A stretch of DNA of 64,000 nucleotides from assembly GCF_900182915.1 (NCBI RefSeq), contig NZ_FXUG01000006.1, positions 62,001-126,000 of the forward strand, read 5' to 3'. The DNA comes from Neorhodopirellula lusitana. GTDB taxonomy: Bacteria > Planctomycetota > Planctomycetia > Pirellulales > Pirellulaceae. Shown here piece by piece: positions 18,565 to 28,301 of the stretch; the first letter of the stretch is position 1, and every line of letters begins with the position of its first letter. The notes beneath the pieces were generated by a model. The model was not told the origin of the DNA, ran no database searches, and worked only from the letters and a program-made list of their open reading frames with translations. Both the position numbers and the translations under genes were made by a program.

Positions 18565-21240
18565 GTGGACGCCGAGCGTTACAGACGAATTCAGGATTTA
18601 TTTTGGGAAGCAGAGTCGCTTCAGCCAGCGGAATGGGAGTCCACCCTGCTGGAGCAAACCGAAGGGGACGCGGCCCTTGTCCGGGAGGTGATCTCGTTGC
18701 TTCAGGAGCACAATCCAGAGGCGGCATCCAAGGAAGGCAATGAGGCGCTGCCGGTCGAACTTCCCAAGGGAACAGACGGATGGAATGGAGATGACCCACG
18801 CGATCGAGATGTTGATAAGCGAGATTTGACATCAAAAGGGGTGACGCAAACGCCCCGTTCGCAGTCCCCGTCGTCGACATCGATCGGCCCTATCAATGAC
18901 GATAGCGTCGCCAAGTTGAGTGGAGAACAAAGATCGGGGAAACCTGGACCTTCTCGCCAAAATTCATCCGCCACGATCGCCGGTGCTCAGCGGACTTATG
19001 CGGCGCCGCGAAGTGATGTCACTCCCGTGAAACGTAAGTCTTCGCTAAACAAGGCGAAGCGAGGGAAGTCCCAGCGTACCGATGCGGCGGTGCAACTTGG
19101 GGTGGGCGAACAGAATACTTCGATGGTTACGGCCAGTCGTCCGGATCGCTTCCGTTGGGGTTGGTTGCCGCTCTGGTTGGCTTTGGTGATTGGGATGATC
19201 ACACCAATCTGGATTGCAGCTTGGTGGACCGGAGAATCTGCGAATCAGCAAGAGGTTCGCAACGTACGGCGGTTGCTGGCATCGTCGTTCGGACAGGCCG
19301 AAACACAAATTCAGCTGCTGCTGGAAGCTGACCAATTTCATATCCAAGAAGCGTTGGTGCCCGCGGCGCGAGAAATACTAGAGGAACTGAAAGCGACCGC
19401 TGCCGATTCACCGGCACAGTCCGCGAATCTGAAAGTTGCGATAGCGGCCCGAATCGCAGCGTTGCCGATGCTGGATGACCAGGGCGTTGACCTGGCCATT
19501 TGGGACAGCGAACTGCAATCCATCGTGGCTTCGCAGGGTTTGCGAGACGAAATTGGTGCTGGGCCGCTTCGGCCGAGTGAAACTCAGCATCTGGTCACGC
19601 GTTTGCGTTCTTGTCTAGAAGGGAAGTCGGTTTACTGTACCACTGAGATCATCGCTCGATTGTCGTCGGGCTCAGACAGCAATCGGTCGGGGTGGCTTGT
19701 TCCGGTTTATCGTTCGGGAAGCCTTTTAGAGGGCGAAGCTGAAAGCCGTCCGATTGGCGCGGTGATGCTTTTGAAAACAGCGGTTTGGGATCAGGCATCG
19801 GAAACTCTGAATCGAATCAGCAGCGAGAATGGACTGGATCTTTATCTGGTTGATCATGCCGGCGTCATGCAGTCCGAAAGTCAGCGGGCTCGGCGTTTTA
19901 TAGGGCTGCCAGTCGAATATGATTCTAATGATGTTGAAAGGGTTGCGGGGAAATTTCGGGTCGCTGAGTATGCCGCTGACGCAACACCCGAAAGCTTGTT
20001 GTCATCGGACTTACTTGATAGTGTTCTCCCGCTGACCATCGCGGCTGCGAATGTGTGGCATACGCAGCATCGCGTTCTGAGGATGGAGCCCTATACGGGT
20101 TACACTGGCCAGCAGAAGCAAGGTGCGTGGAAATGGCTGGATCCCTTCGCGGTTGGATTGATCGCGGAGCGTCGGGTCGACCCTCGAGTCGAAACCGCAT
20201 CGCAGTCAGGATTTGCTTCCCTTGCGGTACCGCTCGTGCACACGTGGCCTTGGGCGACTTGGTTGTCGTTGTGGGGAGTGTTGATGGCGTCGTTGGTTAC
20301 CGCGTGGCAGCAATTGCGTGTGCGGCAATTGGAGTCCATGAACCAACCACTGGGACGCTACCGGATCAAGTCAGAGCTAGGGGCCGGCGGCATGGGCGTT
20401 GTCTATCGAGCGGAGCATCTTGATCTGGGACGCGATATTGCGTTGAAGGTGTTACGAAGTGATTGCCAGGACGAAGATGATCGCCAACGATTTGATCGTG
20501 AGGCCTGTTTAGCGGCGACGCTTTCTTGCCCACATAGCGTGTCGGTGTACGACTTCGGGCACACGGAACACGGTGATGCGTTTTGCGTGATGGAATTGCT
20601 GGAGGGAATCACTCTCGCCGAAGTGGTTGCCCGCAGTGGTCCACAGCCTGCCGGGCGTGTTGTTTGGATCTTGCAACAGATTTGTCAATCGATCCTGGAA
20701 GCTCATTCCAAGGGTTTGATGCACCGCGATTTGAAGCCGCAAAATGTGATGTTGCGGTACGACGCTATTGTTGGCGACTGGGTGGTGGTGTTTGATTTCG
20801 GTCTGGCTAAACCAATCGAACCGGATCAAGGAATGTTCCAAACGGCCGAAAGCATTTGGGCGGGAACACCGATGTACATGGCCCCCGAGCGGTTTCGCGA
20901 GCCATCACTGATGGATCCTCGTAGCGACATCTATTCCATTGGATGCATCGCGTACTACCTGCTTGCGGGCAACCCACCGTTTGTGGAATGCAGCCCACAA
21001 TCGATGTTTGGGCTGATCATGACTCAGCTTCCAATTGAGATCATGACGCATCGCGATGAGATGATTGATCCACGTTTGGACCAATGGGTTCGCGATTGCA
21101 TGGCGAAGGACAAAAGGCAGCGAGCATCCGATATTGCCGAGTTAATCGCTTCGCTTCAGGTGATCGCCGAGCGGATTCCTTGGACTCGCAACGAAGCGAG
21201 GCAGTGGTGGATGGAGCACAGTGCCCCGGAAATTATCTGA
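18565..21240 (+). CDS. Membrane Ser/Thr protein kinase with extracytoplasmic sensor and C-terminal kinase domain
   Basis: 891 residues, GTG start 5 bp after the sigma gene. Residues 1-55 resemble the small helical N-terminal module of ECF-linked planctomycete kinases, followed by a disordered Ser/Pro/Lys-rich linker. TM1 lies near 199-221, a non-cytoplasmic sensor region near 222-555 and TM2 near 558-582. The kinase domain (598-870) has the Gly loop GAGGMGVVY, ALKVL, HRDLKPQN, FDFGLA and APE, all apparently functional. The common PknB order is kinase, TM, sensor; here the kinase is last. It probably senses an envelope signal and relays it to the sigma factor. Confidence 0.92.
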   Translation: MDAERYRRIQDLFWEAESLQPAEWESTLLEQTEGDAALVREVISLLQEHNPEAASKEGNEALPVELPKGTDGWNGDDPRDRDVDKRDLTSKGVTQTPRSQSPSSTSIGPINDDSVAKLSGEQRSGKPGPSRQNSSATIAGAQRTYAAPRSDVTPVKRKSSLNKAKRGKSQRTDAAVQLGVGEQNTSMVTASRPDRFRWGWLPLWLALVIGMITPIWIAAWWTGESANQQEVRNVRRLLASSFGQAETQIQLLLEADQFHIQEALVPAAREILEELKATAADSPAQSANLKVAIAARIAALPMLDDQGVDLAIWDSELQSIVASQGLRDEIGAGPLRPSETQHLVTRLRSCLEGKSVYCTTEIIARLSSGSDSNRSGWLVPVYRSGSLLEGEAESRPIGAVMLLKTAVWDQASETLNRISSENGLDLYLVDHAGVMQSESQRARRFIGLPVEYDSNDVERVAGKFRVAEYAADATPESLLSSDLLDSVLPLTIAAANVWHTQHRVLRMEPYTGYTGQQKQGAWKWLDPFAVGLIAERRVDPRVETASQSGFASLAVPLVHTWPWATWLSLWGVLMASLVTAWQQLRVRQLESMNQPLGRYRIKSELGAGGMGVVYRAEHLDLGRDIALKVLRSDCQDEDDRQRFDREACLAATLSCPHSVSVYDFGHTEHGDAFCVMELLEGITLAEVVARSGPQPAGRVVWILQQICQSILEAHSKGLMHRDLKPQNVMLRYDAIVGDWVVVFDFGLAKPIEPDQGMFQTAESIWAGTPMYMAPERFREPSLMDPRSDIYSIGCIAYYLLAGNPPFVECSPQSMFGLIMTQLPIEIMTHRDEMIDPRLDQWVRDCMAKDKRQRASDIAELIASLQVIAERIPWTRNEARQWWMEHSAPEII

Positions 21241-21419
21241 CCTGCCAAAACACTCACTCTCGGTTAGCGAAAGCGTCTTGATGATCATCGCTTCGTCGCG
21301 GCCAGTACTTCGATACTGGCCCGTGCTTCTATACCGACCAGCGAATATCCAAGAGCAGTCCTCTGCCCCGACCCAATGCGTTGCTTCCAAGAGACAGCGG
21401 ATGTTAGTTAAACGATCCG

Positions 21420-21451
21420 CAGTGCACAGGAAAAACAGTGCACAGGAAAAA
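21420..21451. repeat. Two perfect 16-bp tandem copies plus partial third
   Basis: The unit cagtgcacaggaaaaa occurs at 21420-21435 and 21436-21451, followed by a diverged partial copy (caatgcactgg). It sits in the convergent gap between the kinase and lipoprotein genes. Confidence 0.8.
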
Positions 21452-21470
21452 CAATGCACTGGTGGAAAAC

Positions 21471-21494
21471 GGAACTCTTGGAGTTCCTTTCCTT
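21471..21494 (+). terminator. Possible terminator downstream of the kinase gene
   Basis: The 7-bp stem ggaactc / gagttcc (21471-21477 and 21481-21487) with a 3-nt loop is followed by tttccttt. The T-run is interrupted, so the call is tentative. It lies in the convergent gap and could serve both neighbours. Confidence 0.4.
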
Positions 21495-21520
21495 TCAGCT
21501 CGATACCGAAGTGGCGTTGG

Positions 21521-22393
21521 CTACTTCGCGTCTGGACCGGGAAGTCGCACGCCAGCTGGCATCACTGGTAAGTAGCTCGACGGGTTGGAACCCGCTTCGG
21601 GTTGCCCCTCGTCGGTTCGTCGCATTGCGACATTCACTCCACTGGACGAAGGCGTTTGATCGGCAAGATTCCATGTCGACGAACTGGGGATCTGGCCCGG
21701 TTCCATGAACATGGATCGAGACGGGGTGGCCGAACGCTTAATCGTGGTCGTGGTTAGACCACTCGTCGGCGATGACTTCCCTGACGCTGCGGCTTGCCAT
21801 TGTCGGTATTGGGGCGAGAACCTTTGAGCCAGTGCAGCTTCTCGATCCGTTTTTGCACCTGGCAAAAGTACCGTCGTGGACGACCCTTGCAGTGTTTTGC
21901 CGGTCGCTGTCTTGAACGAGGCAACGAGTGCCACGCGTTCTTGGCGACCGCCGACCGCATCCCAGGGAATCCAAACGCTGTAGGATGCCCCGAGATCCGT
22001 GCTGCTGAAGTGCTTGGTGAACTGTTCCGGTGTGAACTCGTATCGTTTCACGTCCGGCTTCTCGGACTCGTGGTCTTCCTTGAAGCCATGAACCACCAGT
22101 GTCCCTTCGACAGGGACCGGTCGAGATTTTTCGTCATAGAAAAATACCCGCCCACCGAAGCCACGCGTTGGCACTCTCCCAGCTTGAGTCAAGGTTTCAG
22201 GCGACCATACGGCAGCCAGCTTGACTGGATTGGGATACGGTTCGGGAGCGGCATTCTTGTCGGACTTCGACCATGGCATTCGTTCCAAAAAGCTTTTGGA
22301 ACTTGCCGTTGAGCCGCTGTCCTTCTGGAATGTCGTGCACCCCACTAACGTGACGGATGTCGCAACGAAGGCGATGATGACGGAGTATTTCAT
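21521..22393 (-). CDS. Secreted lipoprotein of unknown function
   Basis: 290 residues. The signal sequence ends in a lipobox, LVGC, with the lipidated Cys near residue 19. The middle part (about 60-200) is a compact beta-rich region containing RVFFYDE and YSVWIPWDAVGG; the C-terminal third is Ser/Thr/Pro-rich and probably disordered. A GTG at 22402 is a possible alternative start; the ATG at 22393 gives a standard signal peptide. It lies 26 bp after the long secretin gene on the same strand, so it may be a secretin-associated lipoprotein. That role is inference only. Confidence 0.75.
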   Translation of the reverse strand: MKYSVIIAFVATSVTLVGCTTFQKDSGSTASSKSFLERMPWSKSDKNAAPEPYPNPVKLAAVWSPETLTQAGRVPTRGFGGRVFFYDEKSRPVPVEGTLVVHGFKEDHESEKPDVKRYEFTPEQFTKHFSSTDLGASYSVWIPWDAVGGRQERVALVASFKTATGKTLQGSSTTVLLPGAKTDREAALAQRFSPQYRQWQAAASGKSSPTSGLTTTTIKRSATPSRSMFMEPGQIPSSSTWNLADQTPSSSGVNVAMRRTDEGQPEAGSNPSSYLPVMPAGVRLPGPDAK

Positions 22394-22419
22394 GATGCTC
22401 ACTAGGGTGAAGGTTGAAC

Positions 22420-25400
22420 CTATTTCTTAAACGAGCTCAGGCGAGCATTGAACTTGGACCAACGCGTTGTCGATGCCTGGGAAGAAGTCGACGTTCCCGA
22501 AGCTGGCATCCCATCACCCGTTGAGGCTTTCGGGGTGACGGACGCTTGTGGGACCGGTAACAATTCCTGGCTGGGTGCAGGTAGCGATCCCTGGGGATTC
22601 GCATTCTGAATCGGTTCAGGAATGATCACAGGCTCCGCTGGAGTGACGACTCCCGACCCATATGATTGCGGGTATGACTCCGAATGAATCATGTCCGCAT
22701 GATCGACGATGGACTCACCGGGGCCTAACTGGATTCCAGCGGGAACACTTCGGTTTGCGGTGACTCCGTTACCAGTTGGTGCGTAACGCTCGGCAACACT
22801 CCGTGGCAGATCCGCCGCCGGGAACACATCCACGGTTGGATGCATGTCGGGGTAGATCGTAGGCCCAATCGCTGGTCCCCAGAGGCCATAGCCGCCGGAT
22901 AGTCCAACGTCACCGTGTGCTTCGACGACGTCAGCCAGGCACCAGCTCATACGGCTGGATTCAACTTGCTTGACGTATTCCAAGTCTTCGTGGCCGGTGA
23001 CCAGTGTTGGTGTCATCACAATCAGTAGCTCGGTGCGTCGTTCTTCTTCACCTTCGTACTTAAAGAATGTGCCAAGGACGGGAATGTCGCCCAGATACGG
23101 AACCTTTCGCGAGAAGTTGCTACGCCGTTTCGTGATCAGTCCACCGAAGACAACTGTTTGGCCATCGAATGCGGTGACAGTCGCTTGGGCATTGGTGGTG
23201 TCAATTGCGGGGACAAAGATGGGCGTGCCGTCACTGGTCGTGCCAATGTTCTGGCCAACACTAAAGTTGACATCACTACGGCTGGCATCAATGTCCATCA
23301 AAATCATTCCATCAGCACCAACACGAGGTACCACTCGCAGGATGATCCCGATAGGCACGTCTTCGATGCCGATCAGCGTTTGACCCGTTGTCCCGGTGAC
23401 TTGGATATCGGTCGGGCGAGGGAAATCTTGTCCGACTTGAACAAAGCCTTCGGTGTTGTCCGCGGTCATAATTTCGGGACGACTTAGGATCTGCAGGCGA
23501 TTGGCAATTTGCAACGTTCGCATGAAGACGTTGATCGATTCGCTAGCTGCCGAGAAGACAAACCCGCCTGAACCAAGATCACTGATCTGGCTCGCTGCCG
23601 CGTTGAAACTAGTCAAGCCTTGAGCGGCAAGTTTTTCCTGGCTGTAGTCGCTCTCGTTGGGTAGGCTCGTCCCGCCAAAGTTGAAGCCTGGGTCACCAGG
23701 ATCGGCCCCTGTGGTCGCCTTCCCACGGTCAAACAGAATCGAATCCTGCAATCCAAACTCGCCACCGATTTCGAAGCCGTCTTCGAGAACGACTTCCGCA
23801 ATCATGGTCTTGATCAGAATCATGGGCGGACGTCGGTCCAAGCGATCAATCAAACGTCGCACATCTTCGTATAGACGAGGCGAAACGCTAATCAACAAGC
23901 TGTTCGTTTGAGCTTCGGCGACAACGATCACGTCACGATCTGGAAGATCCATCGGCCCGAGTCCAGTTTGGAACTGCGGGATGATGTTTTGGAATTGTTG
24001 TCGCTGGGTGACGTAGTCTTGGATCGCAGTGGCGATGTTGGCAGCAATTTGATTCTTCAACCAAATGACTTCCGTAATCCGTTCAGAGAAACCGGTGCTA
24101 TCAAGTCTCAGGAGGATGCTTTCAACCACTTCGAGGTCTTCAGCGGATCCGCTAACAATGATGCTATTGGTCCGGATGTCGGTTGAGAATCGCAGCGGAA
24201 CCAGGGCACTCGGCGATGCCGACAACGCAGGGAGTCCAGCTTGGTTGCCGGCACCGATGCTGGTACCGGAGGTTGCGGCGTCGTCGCCGAACAAGCTTTG
24301 TAATGCCGTGGTGAGTTGAGCGGCGTCGCCGTTTTCAATCGTAAACACCTTCACGAGCGAGTCGATACCGGGAGCTTGGTCGAGTTGGCGAATCAGCTCA
24401 GCAATCAATGGCAGTCCTGCTGCTGGAGCGCGGACGATGATTGCATTGGCGTTATTGTCCGCGGTCACCAGGGCTCCGGTTAGGATGCCACTGTCGAGCA
24501 CCGAGTCGCCGGTTGCACCGTCACCTGCACCGAGGGCCACGATTGAAAGTGTCGATGCGGGGGTCGTGGTATCACCGGGCACGTCATCGGGTTCGCCTGA
24601 GATTGCGTCTTGCAACACAGGTGCCAAGTCTTCCGCCCGGGCGTTCCGCAATGGAAACACCTTGATCTGGCTGGACGATGGAATGTCTTGGACATCCAAG
24701 TCTGTGATCAGTCGGGTGACTTCGGCCATGTCTCGTGGGGACGCACCGATGACGAGCGAATTCGTGCGGTAGTCGGCTGAGATTCGTACTCGATTGCCAA
24801 GTCCAGGACGGTTGTCGGAATCACCACCGGGCTGGTTGGTAAAGAAATCTCGGATGGTGGTTTCCGCGTCAGTCGCCGAGGCGTGTTGCAGGCGGAAAAC
24901 TCGCAAACGATCTGTTTCGGGAATGGGTTGGTCGATCTTCGAGATAAGATCCACAACCGCCTTGATGGCTTCGGCGCGACCTATCAACAGCAAAGCGTTA
25001 GGTGCGTCCAGGGAAGTGATGCTGACCTCGCCTTGGCGAGCTGAAAGCACGTCTTCGTATAGTTGTGATAGCAATGCCGCGACTGCGTTGGCATCGGCGT
25101 GTTCAAGCTGCCGAACTTCCACTTCGGGTTGGGTCAGTTTGGCTTGTGCTTCGATTTCAGCGATCACTTTCTTGATTCGCTGCACATCCTTTTCGGCACC
25201 TTTGACGATGATCAGCCCCGAGTCTGGAATGATTTGAATGTCGGTATCGCCGATCACTCCACCTTCGGTAATCGCCCCGTCTTCGGTGGTGGCGACTTCG
25301 GCTGATTGTGTTCCAGACTGATCGCTTGTGCCATTGCTTTGGAACGCTGCGGTGCGAAATTGTGCCGAGTCTTTGCGGTTCGAAACCGGTCGATCCTTTC

Positions 25401-26139
25401 GGCTAGAGTGGCTAGTCGACGCGTCGAGCTCTCGCATCAATCGGATTGCTCGCTGAACCGGCGCGGCATCCGCATTGATTAAGTGATGAACATGGGTGCG
25501 TTCGCCACGGAAGCGTGCTGGGCGATCGAGTGCGGCGATAAACTTTTGCCAAGCCTCCAGCGAGGACGCATTGGTCGTCATCGTCAATTGATTCGTGCGG
25601 CGATCGACTTCGAACTGAGTCGAGCTGCCGGCGGCGCCTTGCAGTTTGATTTGAAATGACGATTTTTCGCCATTCCGGCTGGTTGTGAATGGGGTATTGG
25701 TACCCGCGATCACACGCAACGCGTCTTCGGTTTCCCGCCAAGTGATATGGATCAAGTGAACCGTGGCAGTACTCTTGGAAGCCGAATTCATCTCCGGCTC
25801 AAGACGCTGGATCAGCTTGAGTGTGTCAGCCGCAATGCGTTGATGTTGTTCAGGTGATGCCATCACCAAGATGGCGCCACTTTGCCCATCGGCACCCACA
25901 CGGTCATCAGCGGTGATGCTAACCCCGACTTCGCCATGGTAATGCAAGTTCAGGCGAGTCGAGATCGACTCTACCAGAGGCATGGGAACGTTCAGCTGCC
26001 TAAGTTCAGGTGCATTGGGGCGTTCACCGTGTGCAACGGTAGATAACGCAATGCACCCACCAAGCACCGAAGCAAAAAGCAAAGCGACGTTTCGCACCGC
26101 CGGTGCAAAATGAGAAATACGAGCAATCTGGCGTTCCAT
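22420..26139 (-). CDS. Very long secretin (GspD/PilQ family) with about seven N-like repeats
   Basis: 1,239 residues. Signal peptide to about residue 38. Seven secretin N-type domains can be traced by their conserved edges (for example VRQLEHADA, FRLQHASATD, FPLRNARAED, FTIENGDAAQ) at roughly 127-207, 214-334, 340-404, 411-483, 491-588, 595-681 and 688-768. The secretin core spans about 770-1048, with the signature VPYLGDIPVLG near 1013; a Pro/Ser-rich tail follows. It should form an outer-membrane gate. The ATG at 26139 is preferred over TTG at 26172 because AAGGAAG lies about 8 nt before it. No other secretion genes adjoin it; the GspE/GspF operon is about 21 kb away. Confidence 0.9.
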   Translation of the reverse strand: MERQIARISHFAPAVRNVALLFASVLGGCIALSTVAHGERPNAPELRQLNVPMPLVESISTRLNLHYHGEVGVSITADDRVGADGQSGAILVMASPEQHQRIAADTLKLIQRLEPEMNSASKSTATVHLIHITWRETEDALRVIAGTNTPFTTSRNGEKSSFQIKLQGAAGSSTQFEVDRRTNQLTMTTNASSLEAWQKFIAALDRPARFRGERTHVHHLINADAAPVQRAIRLMRELDASTSHSSRKDRPVSNRKDSAQFRTAAFQSNGTSDQSGTQSAEVATTEDGAITEGGVIGDTDIQIIPDSGLIIVKGAEKDVQRIKKVIAEIEAQAKLTQPEVEVRQLEHADANAVAALLSQLYEDVLSARQGEVSITSLDAPNALLLIGRAEAIKAVVDLISKIDQPIPETDRLRVFRLQHASATDAETTIRDFFTNQPGGDSDNRPGLGNRVRISADYRTNSLVIGASPRDMAEVTRLITDLDVQDIPSSSQIKVFPLRNARAEDLAPVLQDAISGEPDDVPGDTTTPASTLSIVALGAGDGATGDSVLDSGILTGALVTADNNANAIIVRAPAAGLPLIAELIRQLDQAPGIDSLVKVFTIENGDAAQLTTALQSLFGDDAATSGTSIGAGNQAGLPALSASPSALVPLRFSTDIRTNSIIVSGSAEDLEVVESILLRLDSTGFSERITEVIWLKNQIAANIATAIQDYVTQRQQFQNIIPQFQTGLGPMDLPDRDVIVVAEAQTNSLLISVSPRLYEDVRRLIDRLDRRPPMILIKTMIAEVVLEDGFEIGGEFGLQDSILFDRGKATTGADPGDPGFNFGGTSLPNESDYSQEKLAAQGLTSFNAAASQISDLGSGGFVFSAASESINVFMRTLQIANRLQILSRPEIMTADNTEGFVQVGQDFPRPTDIQVTGTTGQTLIGIEDVPIGIILRVVPRVGADGMILMDIDASRSDVNFSVGQNIGTTSDGTPIFVPAIDTTNAQATVTAFDGQTVVFGGLITKRRSNFSRKVPYLGDIPVLGTFFKYEGEEERRTELLIVMTPTLVTGHEDLEYVKQVESSRMSWCLADVVEAHGDVGLSGGYGLWGPAIGPTIYPDMHPTVDVFPAADLPRSVAERYAPTGNGVTANRSVPAGIQLGPGESIVDHADMIHSESYPQSYGSGVVTPAEPVIIPEPIQNANPQGSLPAPSQELLPVPQASVTPKASTGDGMPASGTSTSSQASTTRWSKFNARLSSFKK

Positions 26140-26266
26140 CACGGCGACTTCCTTGTCCCGACATACGATCAATGAGGAGGAAGCAATCCTCCCACTAATA
26201 CAGCGAACTACAAATTCGCCGCATGATCTGTATCTTCGTCACAACCGGATGCGCTACTTGAGCCGT

Positions 26267-26377
26267 TTAGTCGTCTTGATCCGCTGGAATCGTGAACGTT
26301 TTGTATAGACAAAACGTCAAAAGTGTCAGCACTGAGCCGATTGAAAGCGACATTACAATCCATCCGCCAATCGTCAT
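26267..26377 (-). CDS. Small membrane protein, probable MetS-type subunit of the SNF transporter
   Basis: 36 residues, ending [12 protein letters not shown], with one hydrophobic helix (about 4-25). Its ATG overlaps the transporter stop in an ATGA arrangement (26374-26377), and AGGAG lies 7 nt upstream. Small single-helix proteins encoded directly after sodium:neurotransmitter symporter genes are known as MetS-like subunits, required for transport by MetP in Corynebacterium. Position, size and coupling fit such a subunit; sequence identity to the known family is not established here. It is easily missed because of its length. Confidence 0.75.
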   Translation of the reverse strand: MTIGGWIVMSLSIGSVLTLLTFCLYKTFTIPADQDD

Positions 26378-28062
26378 TGTTGTTCTCCTGGAAGATTCGC
26401 AGCGTTCATATTTTCGTCATCACTCGTCTTTAAAAATTCAAATCGACCATCACGAATCCAATTATTTCCAGCGATATGAATCATCAGCAACAGAAATAGC
26501 ATCACGCAGAAAATGAAGATCACCGACATCAACGCCACTGAGTCATTGAGCAGGGTGTCGAGATATCCGGGGGTGTATTCGCCGGTGGTTGGGTCGGTCG
26601 TGCCGAAAACGTTTAAGTAGCAAAAAGCGATAAAGATTCCACCCAGATAGACCGGGACAACATACTTCAGCATGTACTGAACGAATCGCGGAATCCGAAT
26701 GTGGGCGCCGATATGAGCTTGGCGTTCGCCTTCGTCAATGCCAAAGACCCAGCCGTACACCACCGCCTGGATCAGTGCGAGCACAAAGATCAGCAGGGTT
26801 CCAACCCAAAAGTCCAAGGTGTCGAGTGCTTTGAGGCCGGACGAGAAATAGATGACGAAGAAGGCACCGCCCAGTGCGATGATGCCTAAGAATGGTGTTG
26901 AAACGTGGCGTTCCAGATTGAAGCCTTCTTCGAAGAACGCGATCACGGGCTGTAGCATCGAAAGGCTGCTCGTGATGGCTGCCAAGAACAGCATGAAGAA
27001 CCATAGGAACCCAAAGAACTGCCCTGCTGGCATTTGAGCAAACACGTTGGGCAATGCGTTGAAGCCCAATGCGAACGTTCCAAAGGAAGCAACACCCGCA
27101 CCCAGGAACATGAACGCGGCAGGCAAGGTAATCAGTCCGCCTAAGCAAACTTCAAAGAACTCGTTCATGCTCGATGCGGTCAGGCCGCTAAGAACCACGT
27201 CGTCTTTCTTGGTCAGATAGCTCGAGTAGTTGATGATGACGCCGAAGCCCACCGACAGGCTGAAGAAAATTTGTCCGGAGGCGGCAAGCCAAGTTTTCGG
27301 GTTCAGGAGTGCTTCGGGTTGTGGATTCCACATGAAGCCCAAACCACCATCGACATCCGAATCGGGAAGCGTAAGGACGCGAACCAAAACACACAGTGCG
27401 CAAACGACCATGGCGGGGATCGCGAACTTACAGAACGTCTCGATGCCCTTGGCGACACCGCGGTAGATCAGGATGAAGTTGGCCACAAACGTGATGCCGA
27501 TGAACACCAACAGTCCAGCGCCTTCGCCAAAAACGTGCCCGTCTTGATTGGAACCGACAACGGAGTCAAAAAAGGACTCGTAAGCTTCGGCGTCACTGCC
27601 CATCATCAGGGCGCCGGTTGCGTAGTTCCATGCATAACACAGACACCACGCTTCGATCACGATGTAATACATGTAGATCACCAGCGGAATCAGTAGCGCG
27701 AACACGCTCAGGTAGCGTGCCTTGGGCGTCCGGCAAATGACGCTGAAGATTCCTGGTGCCGAGTGGAAACCTCGCATGCCGCCGTAGCGGCCCACCGTCC
27801 ATTCCGCCCAACAGAGTGGGATTCCCAGGATCAGCAACGAGATGAAATAGGGAAGCAGGAATGCCCCCCCGCCATTTTGAGCGGCTTGGCCAGGGAAACG
27901 CAGGAAGTTGCCCAGCCCCACTGCGGATCCGGCAACTGCCAGAACCACCCCAATGCGGCTGCCCCATTGTTCCTTGGGAGTGTGTTCAGTTAGCTCAGAG
28001 GTTTCGTTTGGATCCGTAGGCACAGGAGTCCTGTCTGGTTGGTGAGCGGGTGAATCATTCAT
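26374..28062 (-). CDS. Sodium-dependent transporter, neurotransmitter:sodium symporter (SNF) family
   Basis: 562 residues with about 12 membrane helices. TM1 carries the Na-binding signature [16 protein letters not shown] (near 40), and [12 protein letters not shown] follows. Bacterial relatives import amino acids using the sodium gradient; the substrate is not evident. The ATG at 28062 was chosen because GAAAGG sits 8 nt before it and the upstream extension to 28173 looks non-coding. The cytoplasmic N-terminus is Pro/Thr/Glu-rich. The 4-nt overlap with the downstream small protein supports a two-component transporter. Confidence 0.92.
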   Translation of the reverse strand: MNDSPAHQPDRTPVPTDPNETSELTEHTPKEQWGSRIGVVLAVAGSAVGLGNFLRFPGQAAQNGGGAFLLPYFISLLILGIPLCWAEWTVGRYGGMRGFHSAPGIFSVICRTPKARYLSVFALLIPLVIYMYYIVIEAWCLCYAWNYATGALMMGSDAEAYESFFDSVVGSNQDGHVFGEGAGLLVFIGITFVANFILIYRGVAKGIETFCKFAIPAMVVCALCVLVRVLTLPDSDVDGGLGFMWNPQPEALLNPKTWLAASGQIFFSLSVGFGVIINYSSYLTKKDDVVLSGLTASSMNEFFEVCLGGLITLPAAFMFLGAGVASFGTFALGFNALPNVFAQMPAGQFFGFLWFFMLFLAAITSSLSMLQPVIAFFEEGFNLERHVSTPFLGIIALGGAFFVIYFSSGLKALDTLDFWVGTLLIFVLALIQAVVYGWVFGIDEGERQAHIGAHIRIPRFVQYMLKYVVPVYLGGIFIAFCYLNVFGTTDPTTGEYTPGYLDTLLNDSVALMSVIFIFCVMLFLLLMIHIAGNNWIRDGRFEFLKTSDDENMNAANLPGEQQ

Positions 28063-28301
28063 CGACACGACCTTTCTTTGAACGAAGGAAGACCTCTGTT
28101 GTAGAGAACCTGGGTGATCGCATCGACCGGTGGGTTGGCTTGTGGCATCAATTAAGCCGTATTTATCTAGCATTGCTTGTGAGGAGCACGTTCATCAATC
28201 CTGTTTTGAGGATTAACGGCAAAGTCATTCTCAATAGCGATGGCCGTCCCCGTCGGGCTAGCGCGAGCTTCCGCTCAACATGGTCAGTAGGCGTGAATGA
28301 G

